Positions 11,467-24,119 of a DNA stretch of 64,000 bases are shown piece by piece. The DNA is taken from the NCBI RefSeq assembly GCF_000003815.2, contig NC_049986.1, forward strand, positions 21,517,299-21,581,298, written 5' to 3'. The DNA comes from Branchiostoma floridae. Lineage: Eukaryota > Chordata > Leptocardii > Amphioxiformes > Branchiostomatidae. A program made the position numbers and the translations under genes. The stretch's first letter is position 1. Each line of letters starts with the position of its first letter. The notes beneath the pieces are model-generated. The model saw only the letters and a program-made list of their open reading frames with translations, was not told the origin of the DNA and did not search any database.

Positions 11467-14400
11467 CTACGACCACTCGGGATGGATGGTGAAGTGTCGC
11501 GGCACAAAGCCGTGAGGAGCGATGTACATGGCGCCCCTGTTCTCGACGCGGCTGTTGGCGGGGTAGACGGGCATGTGGTGCCAGGTCTGGTACTCCATCT
11601 TGTTGTGGCGCGTCTGCGGTGACAGAAGCCGCCCCACGACGTACGGGCCCAGCCGTGTGGTGCCCGCCGGCGCCGACTTGCTCAGCCCGCCCGCACCCAG
11701 CTTTATTGCAACTCCAGTTTTACCCCTGCGGGAAAGTGGAACATTCCAACATCAGTGGTAAGTAGAAAACAATAGGGTAACAGTCAACAAAATTTCATGG
11801 CAACTTGCTATTGTTAACATTTAGGATATCAATAATAACCTGAAATTGCTTGTACCATCATCATGGTACATTGTCAAGCATAATTGTGGCACAAGCATTT
11901 TTTAGGGAATATTACGTAATCTTTCCAGCCCAATTTTCTTATTTTATCCTTGAATATTTTGTACATTTTTCATGGAAAGAGACATGGATGTGTATGCCTC
12001 AGTTCTGCATGCTTTACACCAGATTTTATCCCTTTATGTCCTTAAAACAGACCAGGCTACAGAATTTTTCTAACTACAGTGTATAACAGAAGGCAATAAC
12101 CCTGTGAAATGTTATGCTAATATATATTTTCATGTATAATTATTATGCTAATATTGACATGTCAGGCCAGCTCCTTACTTTGATGACTCCAGAGTCTTGA
12201 GAACTGCCTCCAGCCGGCTGCGTTTGGCGTGTCTGTCGGACGGATCCGTCGCCATGCCCGCCGGCCCTCCCATCAGCCTCTGCCCTGCCAGCGACTTGAA
12301 GAACTCCATTGCCACTAACTTCTCTGGAGGTGAACAAGAAGGACATGTAAGTATTGGTCACTGTGCAAACTTTTAGTGTAGAATTATAACATGAGCAGCA
12401 ACCTACTCTTGCCTCCATGAACTCGGGTAATGAAGCTGTACACTGGTACATTATGAGTACTGAGTTATCTAAATGTTAAACAATTGTATTATGTCTTCAG
12501 CTCAATTCCCCACTGTTCAACTTTGTGCCTCTAAAATCCTGACATTGTTTTTAGGGAGGCAATATGGAGAATCTCTGCCAAATTTTTCTGACAATTGAAG
12601 CTACCTACAGGAAAATAAGACAATTAGACCACAACACAAAACTTATTTCCCCAAACTGCATCAGGATTAGCCAAGAACATGCCATTTTTACACTACTCAC
12701 CTCCCTCTGATGCTCCCTTCATCCATTTCTCCATGCACCGCGCTCTTGGCTCCAGGCTGGAGTGTCCTGTCCAGCACCTTACTGTTCCTGGCCTTCTCTG
12801 CCTCCTGCAGGACCCAAGCCTTTTCCACTTACCTCCCACTGATACTGTGATAACTTACCTCCCTTCATCCATTTCTCCACAGCACTCTTGGCTCCAGGCT
12901 GGAGTGTCCTGTCCAGCACCTTACTGTTCCTGGCCTTCTCTGCCTCCTGCAGGACCCAAGCCTTTTCCACTTACCTCCCACTGATACTGTGATAACTTAC
13001 CTCCCTTCATCCATTTCTCCACAGCACTCTTGGCTCCAGGCTGGAGTGTCCTGTCCAGCACCTTACTGTTCCTCACTCAGGCCTCCTGCAGGACCCAAGC
13101 CTTTTCCACTAACCTCCCACTGATACTGTGATAACTTACCTCCCTCTGATGCTCCCTTCATCCACTTCTCCACAGCACTCTTGGCTCCAGGCTGGAGTGT
13201 CCTGTCCAGGACCTTACTGTTCCTGGCCTTCTCTGCCTCCTGCAGAACCCAAGCCTTTTCCACTAACCCCCCACTGATACTGTGATAACTTACCTCCCAC
13301 TGATACTGTGATAACTCACCTCCCTCTGATGCTCCCTTCATCCACTTCTCCACAGCACTCTTGGCTCCAGGCTGGAGTGTCCTGTCCAGGACCTTACTGT
13401 TCCTGGCCTTCTCAGCTTCCTGCAGAACCCAAGCCTTTTCCACTAACCTCCCACTGATACTGTGATAACTTACCTCCCTCTGATGCCCCCTTCATCCATT
13501 TCTCCACAGCACTCTTGGCTCCAGGCTGGAGTGTCCTGTCCAGAACCTTACTGTTCCTGGCCTTCTCCGCCTCCTGCAGGACCCTCTCCACCACAAGCTT
13601 ATCCTCCTCCGTAGCCTTCTCCAGCCAGCGCTTAGCCGCAGACCGTGTTCTGGGGTTCAGGGTGTCGGCGATGGACTGGGGGAACAGCAGGGGAGAATTA
13701 AGGTCATGTGGTAAGACCTTCTCAAAGAGCACAAAATTAATTCTTTTTCATCGGAGGTACAGTCACAAATCTCACAATAGGATGTCAAATACTGGGGATT
13801 TAAGTTTGCATTACGGAGAAAATGGATTGTACATAATTTTGTGGTTGAACAAGACCAAAAGAAGGCAGAAGGCATTAGAATCGTTTTCGTGGTAGTTTTA
13901 AGTTTTTGGTGATGTCAGGTCACTGCAAAACCGTAAACATTAAACCAATGTGAACAATTCAACCTTTCAGTATTAATTATCAGTAGAAAACAAAAGGTCA
14001 TCAATACTTGTTTTATTTTTTCCATAAAACTTACCTGAATTGGAGGCTTGTATTTCTTCTCTTTCTTCTTGATAATCAGCTGTGGCTTGGTTCCACCCTC
14101 AATCTTAGGCACTGTGGAACAGATAAACATTGGTGATTTTACAATTCACAACATTCAGATTCAAAGTTACAGAATAGTGCTGAAGTTTTAAATAGCCTTG
14201 TAGCAATTTTAATGATCATATTCATTTTTTAAAGGGTTTGCTAGAGAAATGTTGGTCAATACAAGATTCAAATAACTAGCCTCCATAGCAGGCTCTCTGG
14301 GGCCTTTTTTCGGCTCATGATACACTTTTGCTAGCCATTTCTTTTTGTACTGGGTCCCTGATTGCTGAGGGGCCAATGGATCAGCAACGGCCAGCAATCA

Positions 14401-17400
14401 GCGACCCAGTACAAAAAGAAATGGCAGGCAAAAGTGTATTTTGAGCCCAAAGAGCCCGCTACGGAGGCTACAAATAACCACGATGTTACGATTCATGATT
14501 ATTGTCAAGGCCAACAATTTGCTTGATGATGTCAATGATAGAGTTTTTTAGAAGGCTCAGTGTGAAAATGGTTAAGTGTTACTTACAGGTACTTTCCCAT
14601 GCCTTTTCTTTCTTGGAAGGGTAGGTTCCGGTTTTATTTATTTCAATATATTGCTAAAGAAATGTTGGTCAGTAGATGCAAATGACCTGGATGTTACAAT
14701 TCATGATTGTCATCAGGGCCAACTATTAGAGTTACTTAAAGACTCTGAATGTGAAAAGGTGTTAACTACTACATTTGTACTTACAGGTACTTTCCCATGC
14801 CTTTTCTTTCTTGGGAGGGGGGTAGGTTTTACTGAGGTAGTGCGCCGACTCTGCCTGCCTCTCAAAGGCCTCGGACTGGAGCTGGGGGAACAAAAATATG
14901 ACATGTTCAAGTTGTGCACATTTGAGAAGTAAAGACCTGCAAAAGTACTTCTGCTTGGTATTGCAGAATAAAAGTTCAACAGTTGATTTGTTTGCTGCTG
15001 TTGGCAATGTTCTATTCATTACGGTGGCATGTTGGTGCAAAAATGTACATGTTCAAGTTGTGCACATTCGAGAAGTAAAGACCTACAAAGGTGTTTCTAA
15101 ATACAGAACTGTAACTCGTATTTCTAAAAGAGCTAAAATAGGTAAAACTATATACATTGAATTGTCCTTTGACATCAAATTCTAAGGTATGATTTTGAAT
15201 TTGGTCACATGTTTTTAAAAGCTCATTTCATTCTGCAGTAAAGAGCAAAATAGCATTGCTCATGTCAGTGCTGTCTCCAGCTTTTCTGTCACGCTCATTG
15301 TTTGGAAGCCCATTTTCAATTTCAAAAGTGTCATTTTTTTAAAGCCGTCACTCACTCACTCACGGTCCATAACCACAGTGGTCGTAGGGGCTCCACGACA
15401 TCCCAACAAGCAAATTTCCGTCCCAGGACTAAGGGACGGGTCCTGGAGACAGCCCTGGCTCAATAATGTTTAACTTTAAGAATCAATTCAGGACTCACAT
15501 TCATCTTGTGGTTGATGGGAGGACTGAAGTGTGTGGTGTCGGTACGTTCGTGCTGTTTCTTCTGGACAAACTTGACAGGACTCTTCTTCTGTACCTTTGC
15601 AACCTCGCTGAGGACATCGTTTTCTACTGGTTCTGGAAACAAAAAATAAGATTAGACAATTGTCAGACAAAGTTCAATACTGGTAGTATGTGTAACGGTG
15701 TGCTACTGAAATTGTTGACTCAGGCTTTGTTCAATGGAAGCAAATTGCTGTAAGCCAACCCAGCTGTCAACTTTTCAAACCTCCGTAGCTGGGGGTAGCA
15801 GTTTGAAGAATTTCTAAGACATCTGTCAGGAGCTTTGTGAGGAAACCTTGATTAAATGGAAAGAGCTTTCTTTGTAGGCTTTTCAAGAAAGCTTTTGAGA
15901 ACAGTATTTACTGTAGCACTACTAAATCAAGTGCTGCTATGAAGACAGAAGCTGGGGGCAGCAGTGCCATTTTTAAGGAGAGTTTTCTAAGGCATTTGTC
16001 AGTCAGATTTGTAATACAATGCTTTGATTGAATGATTCATAGGCTTTTCAAACTTTCTAGAAAGGTGGCTCCGCTTTTTTTGAGTTGCGCTGCTATAAAG
16101 ACAAAAGCAAGCAGCTGGTTCAAGTATCAAAAGTGACGACTGCCATATCACTGCAGCGGTCCTATAAAAGAACTGTCGTGCGGCAGTCTTAAGAAGAGTT
16201 TTCTAATACATCTGTCAAGATCTTTGTGAGGAAACCTTGATTAAATGGAAAGAGCTTTCTCTGTAGGCTTTTCAATAAAGCTTCAAGAACAGAAGTTGCA
16301 CTCCTTATTCTGTGAGTTGCGCTGCTGTAAAGACAAAAGCGAGCAGCTGGTTTAAGTATCAAATGGGACTCTGCCATATCACTGCAGCGGTCCTATAAAA
16401 GAACTGTCATTTAAACATTGAGGTGAATCCGGTCAGCACACGTGCATGCTGTAAAATGATTCCCCATTGTTGACACTTGTAAGGGACACTACAATTCCCT
16501 GTTTACACGTCTGAACCCTCGTTAAAGGATCACTGAAAAATTACCCTTCGATGTTGATGCTGTCTACAAACCGGTCAGAGCTCCTATGGATGTTACCCGG
16601 GCGAGGTCAAGACTTGTTTATTTCAGGTTATCCAAGCTAAAAGGGGACTGAATCTGAAACCTTCAGCTTCTTAAAGTTTATAGCAAAACAGTTTGCCCCA
16701 CTTTTTCAAGGAAAAAAAACATTTAATGCATGAATTTTGCAGAGAAGGCAATGAAAGTCAAGAACTCTTAAAGCAGTAAAAGTTTATTGGCGTCCAAACT
16801 GAATTTAGATAAATTTCAAAGCTACTTTTGTGCGGAAACTTTTTGCAGCTCTGTCCTGAAGTGGTACGGTCCACAGCGTCCCTAATATGGTAACCAGTCT
16901 TACTGCAAATGGCCCCGAAAGTCTTTGTGGGTAGGATTAGCGAAGACTGGCTGTGAAAATATACCAACAGGTCAACAGTGCACCGGACAAAGAGGATAAT
17001 CTACAGGATTGGGGAATGGATCGTTGTTGCCGCGTTAGAACACTACAGTTGCTACGTTGGGCTCAAATGTAGGCGGGAGGAACTCGGCAAAGAGTCGGCA
17101 ACAAGTATTAAAAGGGAAAGTTTGTTGCCTCAACAACTTTCAGAAACGAAGACACCGCTCTGACCCTGACTACAGAGAGGAGCTCCTATGAAGGTGAAGG
17201 CAAATATAAAAGAGAGCACATTGTTCGTCTGGTGTCCACTTTCCCAAGTCTGCATCTGGAGTGCCATATGGCTCCAAAGTGGTGTCGACAACCTTACAGC
17301 TTATTCAGGGGGATGTTTTTAAGAGCCACTATGTAAAATAGCCAGTATACTCGGTATGCAAGTGTTCATTACTGCAAGTGCATTTACATGCATTAGTAGA

Positions 17401-17831
17401 GTCTGGGAACCTCTTTTGAATGTCATTCTGCTTTGAACTCTGCAACTTAGACCCTCTAAAAGCATGGTTCTTGCAAAATCTATTTAACTTAAAAGCGTGG
17501 GAATGTTTTTGAGAACTTACTTTGTCCATTGACTGCGTTGTAGTCTGCTGTGACCAGTCTTGTCGGCACCTTCCAGCTCATGAACATCTGCAGAAAAACA
17601 GAAAACACAAAAGTAGATAAATATTGATGCAAACCAAGTAAACACCATTTCACAACAGTTTAAAAAGACAATGCAGAAGTTTCACCACCACATGGGAATT
17701 GTATCTGAGAAAATCTTTACAGGAATGTCTCTGGATGGGTCATAGTGGAGTCCGTAGGGATAGTACAGCTTGTAGTTCTTCGCTGCATCTTTCCCCTTTA
17801 GGTTAGGTTTCCTTGCTAGCGGCGGTGCCAT
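11467..17831 (-). CDS. Unrecognised basic protein, eight exons
   Basis: Exons from 5' to 3' (minus strand): 17721-17831, 17521-17587, 15499-15632, 14785-14881, 14035-14111, 13474-13675, 12179-12323 and 11467-11725. All junctions are GT..AG and keep one frame (phases 0,1,0,1,0,1,2), giving about 363 residues. The ATG at 17831 has a good context (GACATGG). The N-terminus reads MAPPLARKPNLKGKDAAKNY then KLYYPYGLHYDPSRDIP. The middle is Lys-rich (LIIKKKEKKYKPPIQ). Exon 6 is helical (SAAKRWLEKATEEDKLV). The C-terminus ends HGFVPRHFTIHPEWS. There is no signal peptide or membrane segment. I do not recognise the family; the short Pro/Tyr/Trp-rich motifs and the nearby ODAD3 gene would suit a cilium- or microtubule-associated protein, but that is a guess. 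The end of exon 6 is followed by five extra partial copies, and part of the end of exon 4 is duplicated. Confidence 0.75.
12700..13473 (-). repeat. Array of five partial copies of exon 6 end
   Basis: Downstream (on the minus strand) of the intact exon 6, five further copies of its last ~125 bp plus 31 bp of intron follow in tandem. Landmark CTCTTGG lies at 13512 in the intact exon and at 13359, 13179, 13027, 12885 and 12743 in the copies, so spacing is 142-180 bp. Every copy repeats GAAATGGATGAAGGGAG (or GAAGTGGATGAAGGGAG) with a following donor (GGTAAGTTATCACAG). The last copy ends in a different donor (GGTGAGTAGTG) and then unique intron. Two middle copies lack a 10-bp block; one has an extra ~27-bp donor segment. 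Copies stay open enough to encode EKWMKG, but readthrough of the intact exon soon hits a stop. Confidence 0.85.
13896..14034. other. Intron 5 of the minus-strand gene
   Basis: Short AT-rich intron part adjoining exon 5 (14035-14111). Nothing else seen. Confidence 0.5.
14277..14470. mobile_element. hAT-like fold-back element, 194 bp
   Basis: Ends TAGCCTCC and GGAGGCTA are exact inverted repeats and extend into arms of roughly 85 bp (TTTCTTTTTGTACTGGGT against ACCCAGTACAAAAAGAAA). The element is flanked by a perfect 8-bp direct repeat CAAATAAC (14269-14276 and 14471-14478), as expected for hAT-type insertion. No coding capacity. It lies in an intron of the minus-strand gene. Confidence 0.8.
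14440..14830. repeat. Tandem duplication including end of exon 4
   Basis: Two copies of a ~200-bp segment share GATGTTACAATTCATGAT-like and CAGGGCCAAC-like blocks and end in TTACAGGTACTTTCCCATGC (14582 and 14780). On the minus strand this repeats the last ~40 bp of exon 4 with its GTAAGT donor at 14583-14626, left of the intact exon. The partial copy lacks an acceptor. Confidence 0.75.
14898..15090. repeat. Tandem duplication of about 145 bp
   Basis: ACATGTTCAAGTTGTGCACA occurs at 14901 and 15046 with GAGAAGTAAAGACCT after it. The stretch between (about 14950-15035) belongs to a dispersed family also seen at 18107-18192 (GCTTGG.ATTGC.GAATAAAAGTT and ACGGTGGCATGTTGGTG). Confidence 0.7.
15266..15457. 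mobile_element. hAT-like element, CAGGGCTGTCTCC family, copy 1
   Basis: Ends CAGTGCTGTCTCCAG and CTGGAGACAGCCCTG are near-perfect inverted repeats. The interior has CATTGTTTGGAAGCCCAT and CCCAACAAGCAAATTTCCGT, shared with copies at 59090 and 61733. Flanks GCTCATGT/GCTCAATA may be a decayed 8-bp target duplication. Confidence 0.7.
15796..16410. repeat. Intronic repeat, two to three copies
   Basis: GGAAACCTTGATTAAATGGA (15840 and 16231), GAGCTTTCT.TGTAGGCTTTTCAA and CACTGCAGCGGTCCTATAAA (16150 and 16380) recur in order. A shorter diverged copy lies near 15940-16060. This is part of intron 2 of the minus-strand gene. Confidence 0.75.
16411..17520. other. Intron 2 of the minus-strand gene
   Basis: No exon, RNA gene or repeat recognised in this stretch between the intronic repeat and exon 2. 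Confidence 0.5.
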
Positions 17832-17869
17832 GTCTCTACACACAGTAGGGACATTACTGCGCAATAAAC

Positions 17870-17960
17870 GTCAGGGAAAGTAGAGTTTCATTCCACCACA
17901 GCGGCGCGGCGCCGGTCGCTAGGCTGGTCCCGCCCTGTGTGATTGGGTGGCGCTCGCTCG
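17870..17960 (-). promoter_or_regulatory. GC-rich promoter with CCAAT and GC boxes
   Basis: On the minus strand, about 100-115 bp upstream of the ATG at 17831, a CCAAT box (CCACCCAATC, 17941-17950) is followed by a GC box (GGGCGGGA, core 17929-17935). The stretch is rich in CpG (GGCGCCGCGCCGC). No TATA box. This fits a TATA-less promoter of the minus-strand gene. Confidence 0.55.
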
Positions 17961-20900
17961 CGGTGGCTAAATATTTACAGTATCAGACACTTCAAATTAC
18001 CTTCCTTTGTGTGGCCAGCCTATAGGGACGGTCCGCACAAAACCTTTTATTTGCACAGCTTTGGGAACTTAATGGAGCTTTTATATGGGCGTCTTATCTT
18101 GGGAACTGCTTGGCATTGCGGAATAAAAGTTTGTTGGTTTGTTTGCCGCCGTCGGCAAATGTTCTATTCAACACGGTGGCATGTTGGTGACTAAGTATGC
18201 TTGTAAGTTGTAGTTGCAAGCAGGAGTGACAAAACAGTTGAAATTTATTGCCGCAGGTGTTTTTCACGGTGACATTTCTTAAGGCATGTTGTGACATTGA
18301 GGGGCAGTGGAACGTGAGGTCTCTAGCAGTGCTTAACACTTCCTGTGTGCGCAGGTCTCAATAGGGGAAATGAACGGGAACGTTTGCAAAGTTGCCTTTT
18401 CAAGGCGTGAAAATCCTCTTGTTGCCTTCTTAGCATTCATTTGACAGTTCCGGAATTCCATAGTGACTTACTGGGAATGATTTAGAGTCCTGTTTTTATT
18501 GGCTAAGTCGCAAGAATAACTTTGTTTTTAATCCCCTGAGCAAAGAAATCAAATGGGTTGGTATAATAGCAGTCAAAAGAGGTGGGTGGTAACGAGGACC
18601 CCTATCAGATGAGCCCAGAACTGCACCTTCAACAACCACCTGTTACTGGTTGCTAAGGAAGATACCAATCACTGCCAACAGGGGGAGGTGACAGGGAACG
18701 GACAGGATGTCTAGTTGAAATTGTGAACAAACTCAAATTCTTTTTCCCCATACTTGCGATTAGCAATGACATTGACATACAGTAGGGTTGTGTTTTGCCC
18801 CTTTCTTCATAGCCTGATGTTGTGAAACAGAAATAAACTCTCAAAAGAAAAATCTGAACATATTCTAATGACCTCTTAACATAACGCAATTCCCTGAAGG
18901 TTTGAACCCATACATCATACTGCTACCAAGAACAGGCTAACTTAACAAAAGTCAAGTCCGTTTCTTTTGTTTATAAAGGCCAGTAATGGAACACTTTATT
19001 AAAGACCAACACAGGTGTATCAGTGTCCACATTCTGTTGTCCTAAAAATAACACAGAAACTGGAGCCAGGACGTGTGGCTGTTTCTTTATAAGATTAAAC
19101 CCCACACATTCTTTGACTTTGTTTGGATCCATTTCTTGTTAGCTATTCTTCCTGTGGTCCTACATTGTTTGCAGACCTTTATTGGATTTTCGCTTTTTCC
19201 CAAGTGTTTTTCTTTTATCGTAATTGGCATGGGGTGAAATATTGTCCCCAAACTTATTGTGCTCTATGGAACAATTATCTGATACGCATATGACCTGTAC
19301 TTCTCAATTACTTTATTTTCTAACAGTGATTGACCTAAAAACACCTGATATGACATATGTAGGAAACCAACTAACTAGAAAGCAATACCGCAGTCACAAG
19401 TTGGCTTTGAATGTTTCAAGATGTAGGCAAAAGCAAGGTAAAAATCTGAGGTGAAAAATATTCCTTTGAGAAAAGTTTCAGCAACAGGCAGTTTTGCAAT
19501 GTGATTTTCTGCAACATCAATAGTGGGGCAAAAATGTGCAATAAATTATAAAGGTCTTCATTCATTCAATATTTCCTACAGCTCCATGACAATTATGGCA
19601 TGTCTCTCTACTCAATTGCCTCCATTTGTATAATATGTCAAAAGGAGCAATATCTCATTCCTTTTAACAAACAAGTCAAATCCATGGCCACACAAACATG
19701 TCATTTGTTAAGTCTAGACTAACATGCAGCCACATATGTGTGTGATATATTGGCTAATACATCTGAGGGAGAAGACAGTTGTTAGGGGAGTCCCTGGAAT
19801 GAAAAGCCCTTGCAGAATAGTCTTAGTTTACCGGGGAAATAAGCTGGGTTGAGCTGGTATGGGGGAAAATAGGAGATACCATACTGGGCTGGCATTATAG
19901 ACCACACCTATGTGATTTGTTTCTTCTTAGATTAAATAAAAATGCTGAATGGAAGATAAACATGAAAACAGAGTCTGAACTAAGTCGTTTCTCACATTTT
20001 TAGTTTTCCTCTCTTTTCTTTGTTCTAATCATACTTTTGCGTTATTTTTTACTGCAATTTTTTTACTGCAAAATGTCCAACAGCCAAGAAAGTGAATTGA
20101 TATGGCCATACACTTACATACCCAAAACCTAGGACACCTGTCTGTGTTATGTCAACAAGCAAACTCTCAGATCAGTCCTGTCGATAGTCTTGTCACTGAT
20201 GTTGATGTTTTGACTATATCTTTAATGAGTTGGTTGGTTGGTTGGTACTTGGGATGTGTGGCTCTAGCTTGTAGTGTCTAGTGTCTTGCACTGTTCAGAA
20301 AAATACAGTGTTTTCCCGCTTAGTTACCCAACAAGTCTGGATTACCGCTACAGCAATGCTCAGGAATAAGAGAATACACTTAGGAACACACAGCTTATGT
20401 AAGAATTGTGCAGCAGATCTCTGATTGAATGGGGATTTATACATGGATTAGATAGATTTGGATGTAGGTTTTCAGTCTAGTCAATGATTTCAGCTCTACA
20501 TGTTTGTTACATCAACTAACAACCAACAGGTTTATGTTCTCACCAAACCCTTGGCCATTATTAACTGTATTAATATTTCTCATTTGGTTATAACTAGTTG
20601 GGTAGCCCTGGCTGTATTTCTCACTAAACAGCCGAATATATCAAATCAAATCAAAATCTCCTTTGTAAGATCAGTGTTTCCATATTTGAAATTATTGAAT
20701 CAAAATGTCACTTCTAATACACAGGTGGCTGTGCTGTAGGTCAGTAAGGTTGATCATCAAATCTTTTACATTTTAAATCTGAATAAAGAAGTGAAAAAAT
20801 GTCATTACTGACAGTTGTTATGCTAATGCTAATTGCATGGAGACCCTCCCTCCCAAACCTTTGTGAGGATAATTTCCTTAATAGCTTCTTTGTGTCTTCT

Positions 20901-21983
20901 CCAGAAGGATGACATCATAGATGTGAAGATAATGTTATGGTCGGTTATTCTTATTAAAGTGTATTATGATGGTAAATGCTGCATTAAAAATTTTCTATGA
21001 AATTTCTGAACAAGTAAAATTTCCAGGGGATGAGTCACTTTTAAGAACTGATATGCAGCATCTGTTCAAGTGTACATGTACAACATATATTGTGGCCTAC
21101 TAGTGCATTGTTTCTACGGTAGTTATACAGTATAATTAAGATACCAGAAAACACTTACTGGAGTCTACAATGTCAAAGATTTGAAACCTGAAGCTCTTTT
21201 GATGTGTTGCAAATACAGATGAGTGATGGAGGTCCCATGTTTGGGGAGAGCCATACCTTGAGCACGATAAAGAACCCATCACACTTATCGAAAAGAGCAG
21301 GGGCCCTTCCCGGTGTGAATGATTCAAAACCTACAGTCCCAAGGCCACATCCAGGGCAATTACTGTCGTATTGAGGTCACCTGAGTGGCGCTGAATGGAA
21401 GCTCACTCCAGACCTTTGCGATTTAACAACAGCAACAACAAACCTAGTGTCCTGCCCCTGCAATTTAGAAATTGGTACCTCCTCCTTTCTATGTTTGACT
21501 GGAGATGTGAAATTCATCTTCCTAGTGACATGAGACAGGTGAAGATCCCCCAGCAGGGGAGGGAGCTGCTTCACTGACTAACCTCTGCCCGGAGGCATTC
21601 CTACATTCTTTGGCCATACCGAGTCGGTTACTTGATTCTCAGGAACAGTTTAATCCATAAGCAAGTGAAAACTACTCTCTACGGTCTACCAGACTGACAA
21701 TGCTGGCCATTATAGAGAGAAAAATTTGGCAGGGGAGTTTTGCTACCAGTAGAGTTGGTTAGCCAGAGTTAAACATGAATCTAAGCATGGACTGACTACC
21801 CTGGCCAATTTTCCAATTTTTTTGGCCAAATTCTACCATCCCCACACAACCATAGGAGGGCCTGGTGTAGGCTAAGGAAAAACCAGGCAAGAGAACAAGA
21901 AATGACGCTAGGAAGGAATTGTTGATCGTCCAGTTCAGAGTCTTCTCACCCTGACAACTTTAGACCAATAGCCTCTTTATGAA
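17961..21983. other. Intergenic, no gene recognised
   Basis: Contains a dispersed repeat at 18107-18192 (also at 14950-15035), a (GGTT)n run near 20230, and otherwise AT-rich sequence. An exon-like minus-strand segment ending in CCA|GTAAGTG near 21158 has no clear acceptor. Internal exons of the gene starting at 24374 may hide here. Confidence 0.4.
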
Positions 21984-22082
21984 TAGCCTGAGTATCATCC
22001 TCCGTAGGTTAGGAAGCGAAACCACGGTTAGCAAGTGAAAGTCGTGAGCCAGCGGTTACTACGGAGGATGATACTCAGGCTA
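21984..22082. mobile_element. hAT-like fold-back element, TAGCCTG family
   Basis: Arms TAGCCTGAGTATCATCCTCC and GGAGGATGATACTCAGGCTA are perfect inverted repeats of at least 24 bp. Flanking direct repeats CTTTATGAA (21975-21983 and 22083-22091) form an 8-9-bp target duplication. The same TIR start is seen at 30682 and 63292. Confidence 0.85.
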
Positions 22083-22277
22083 CTTTATGAACACTCCCCA
22101 TATTGTTCTATCCTCTGACATTTTCTTTATTTCTTGGAAGCTTGGTTCTGGTCTTCTGGTTATCTCTGTGATTCGGTCTAGCCATTCAGATCCAAGGCAA
22201 GGGGCATTAAATCAAATTGGCCTTCCTTTATGCCTGATGTCCTATGGCTATGCTGTGAGTCACTTAGTAGCTTTGGC

Positions 22278-22406
22278 TAATCTCCAAGCAGATCCTTCGG
22301 TAGCATAAGATAGTATCAAAAGCTGTCAAAGGAGTGTAGCAGGCCTCTAGGAACAAGTAGGAGTGTTTATTGGCAACCAAAGCTCATTGGATCTGCTTGG
22401 AGATTA
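22278..22406. mobile_element. Fold-back element, TAATCTCC family, copy 1
   Basis: Ends TAATCTCCAAGCAGATCC and GGATCTGCTTGGAGATTA are perfect inverted repeats. The 8-bp direct repeat GCTTTGGC flanks it exactly (22270-22277 and 22407-22414). Related copies lie at 27897 and 28509. Confidence 0.88.
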
Positions 22407-22414
22407 GCTTTGGC

Positions 22415-24119
22415 AACTACTAGTAGTACAACCACTCTACATTTCTCCTGACCATATTTTGTCTGGTTCTCTAAGTAATGGAGGGTAAGTCTCCCCAGCT
22501 GATGTCAACAATTTGACACTTATTTTCCCAACTACTAGTAGAAAATATAGATTTTATTTGATCAGAGATGGACATGGAAAGGATCAGATGCCAGTTTGTT
22601 GAAGTTAAATATAATGCCAGTGTAAATCAGTAACGAAAACTACTCCAAAGCCATAATGGTCTTGCAAAACAAGCCATGATTCTTGAGTGGTCTGCGTGAT
22701 CACTAACCCTTTGTTCCGTACAACCCTTCAAACCAAAGACGTCAAAACTTTCGTAAGTGCTTACCATGGGGCAAAGATTGCATACCGCCCGAAACACTTG
22801 GCAAAGAAAGTGCTGTTTTCTGACGAAATAACGCCTGAAACAAAATGCCGAGTCATATGTTTGTTGAAGGGAGGGGTTGGAACGATGTTTGATTATCAGG
22901 CTCATACCTGTATGGCTCAGGTACAGCGTGTATCAAAGACTCCATTCACGCCAATGAGCTGTCGAGAACGGCAAATTTATGGACATCATTGTACTTTTGC
23001 TGAGTAAATGTCACGGCTAATTCCCACATTTGTGTACCCAAATCCTGACACTGTCCTGGCACGGTCAGAATGTTATTTGATCAAGCAATCGCGATATTTG
23101 CGTAGTCAAGCCGAAGTTTTCTCTCACAACCGTCCGATAATACATAAAAATTCTCCACATCGTCACGTAAAATAACCCCCACCACGCCTTCATTTGTCAC
23201 CAGACCGCGTCCTCGCCAACATTTCTTAACTTCACATTCCTAAGGCAACAAAGATTGACCCATTTTTTCTTTGTCAGTTTTCTCCCTTTCCAGGTCATGC
23301 CGAAAATATTGATGACAATCTATCCCTTAAAATGTCATCCATGCGTCCTTTAATTAGAAAATGGAGATAATTGATCTCAAAGACCTAAATAAAGGACTGC
23401 TGCCGCCATCTTGTATTCGCTTACAGTCGGTGTTTTCCGACAGGTGTTTGCCGCCATGGATATCCACCTGTTTTACCTCAAAACTTCCAACGTTTCACGC
23501 GTAAACACGGCCCAACCGCCGGCTCCTGTAGTTTGAGCGAAACCTCTTGGTTTTTCGACACTCGGCCGGACAATGTTAGAAGTTTGCAAAACAACTTGAG
23601 AAACCCAAGAAGACGTGGTCAACATGACTAACACACATACCAGTTCCACCACTTCTAGTCAAGCTTGAAAATAAGACACTTTTTCAACCCTACCTGTGCC
23701 GACCTGGTTTTCCGTGGATATTCCATCTTTCCTGAAGTTTTTAGAACTCAAATTTCTTACAGAAGACCCACGTAACTAGGTAGAACTTTTCGTACACAAA
23801 AAAAGTGGTCTGCAGTCGGTCAGGACGCCATGTCGGTAACCAAGGATCGTTTACCCGCAGGGGTGTTGGTATAAAGTGACCCGCGACAAGCGCGATGGCA
23901 TTGTGTCGTGCAAAGTACACCGCACGCCAAACACAAAGACTCCGCAAACTCATACAGTAAATACACTGACCCACTAAACGGAGTGGATTATTGCCTCGAG
24001 TTCAATTACTCCTGTGGACACAAGGGAAATCGAATCTCAATTTGATTTCCTTCCGTTGTTTGCGCTTCCCTCGTACTTGTCGTTAGAATTATCGGCGATT
24101 ATGATAGAGTATATTTTAC
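22415..24119. other. Intergenic or first intron of the 24374 gene
   Basis: No convincing exon seen. CpG content rises towards 24 kb, as expected near promoters. Confidence 0.4.

Noticed and set aside
22627-23007. Overlapping frames near 22.6-23.0 kb
   Set aside because: No family signature, start context or splice sites on either strand.
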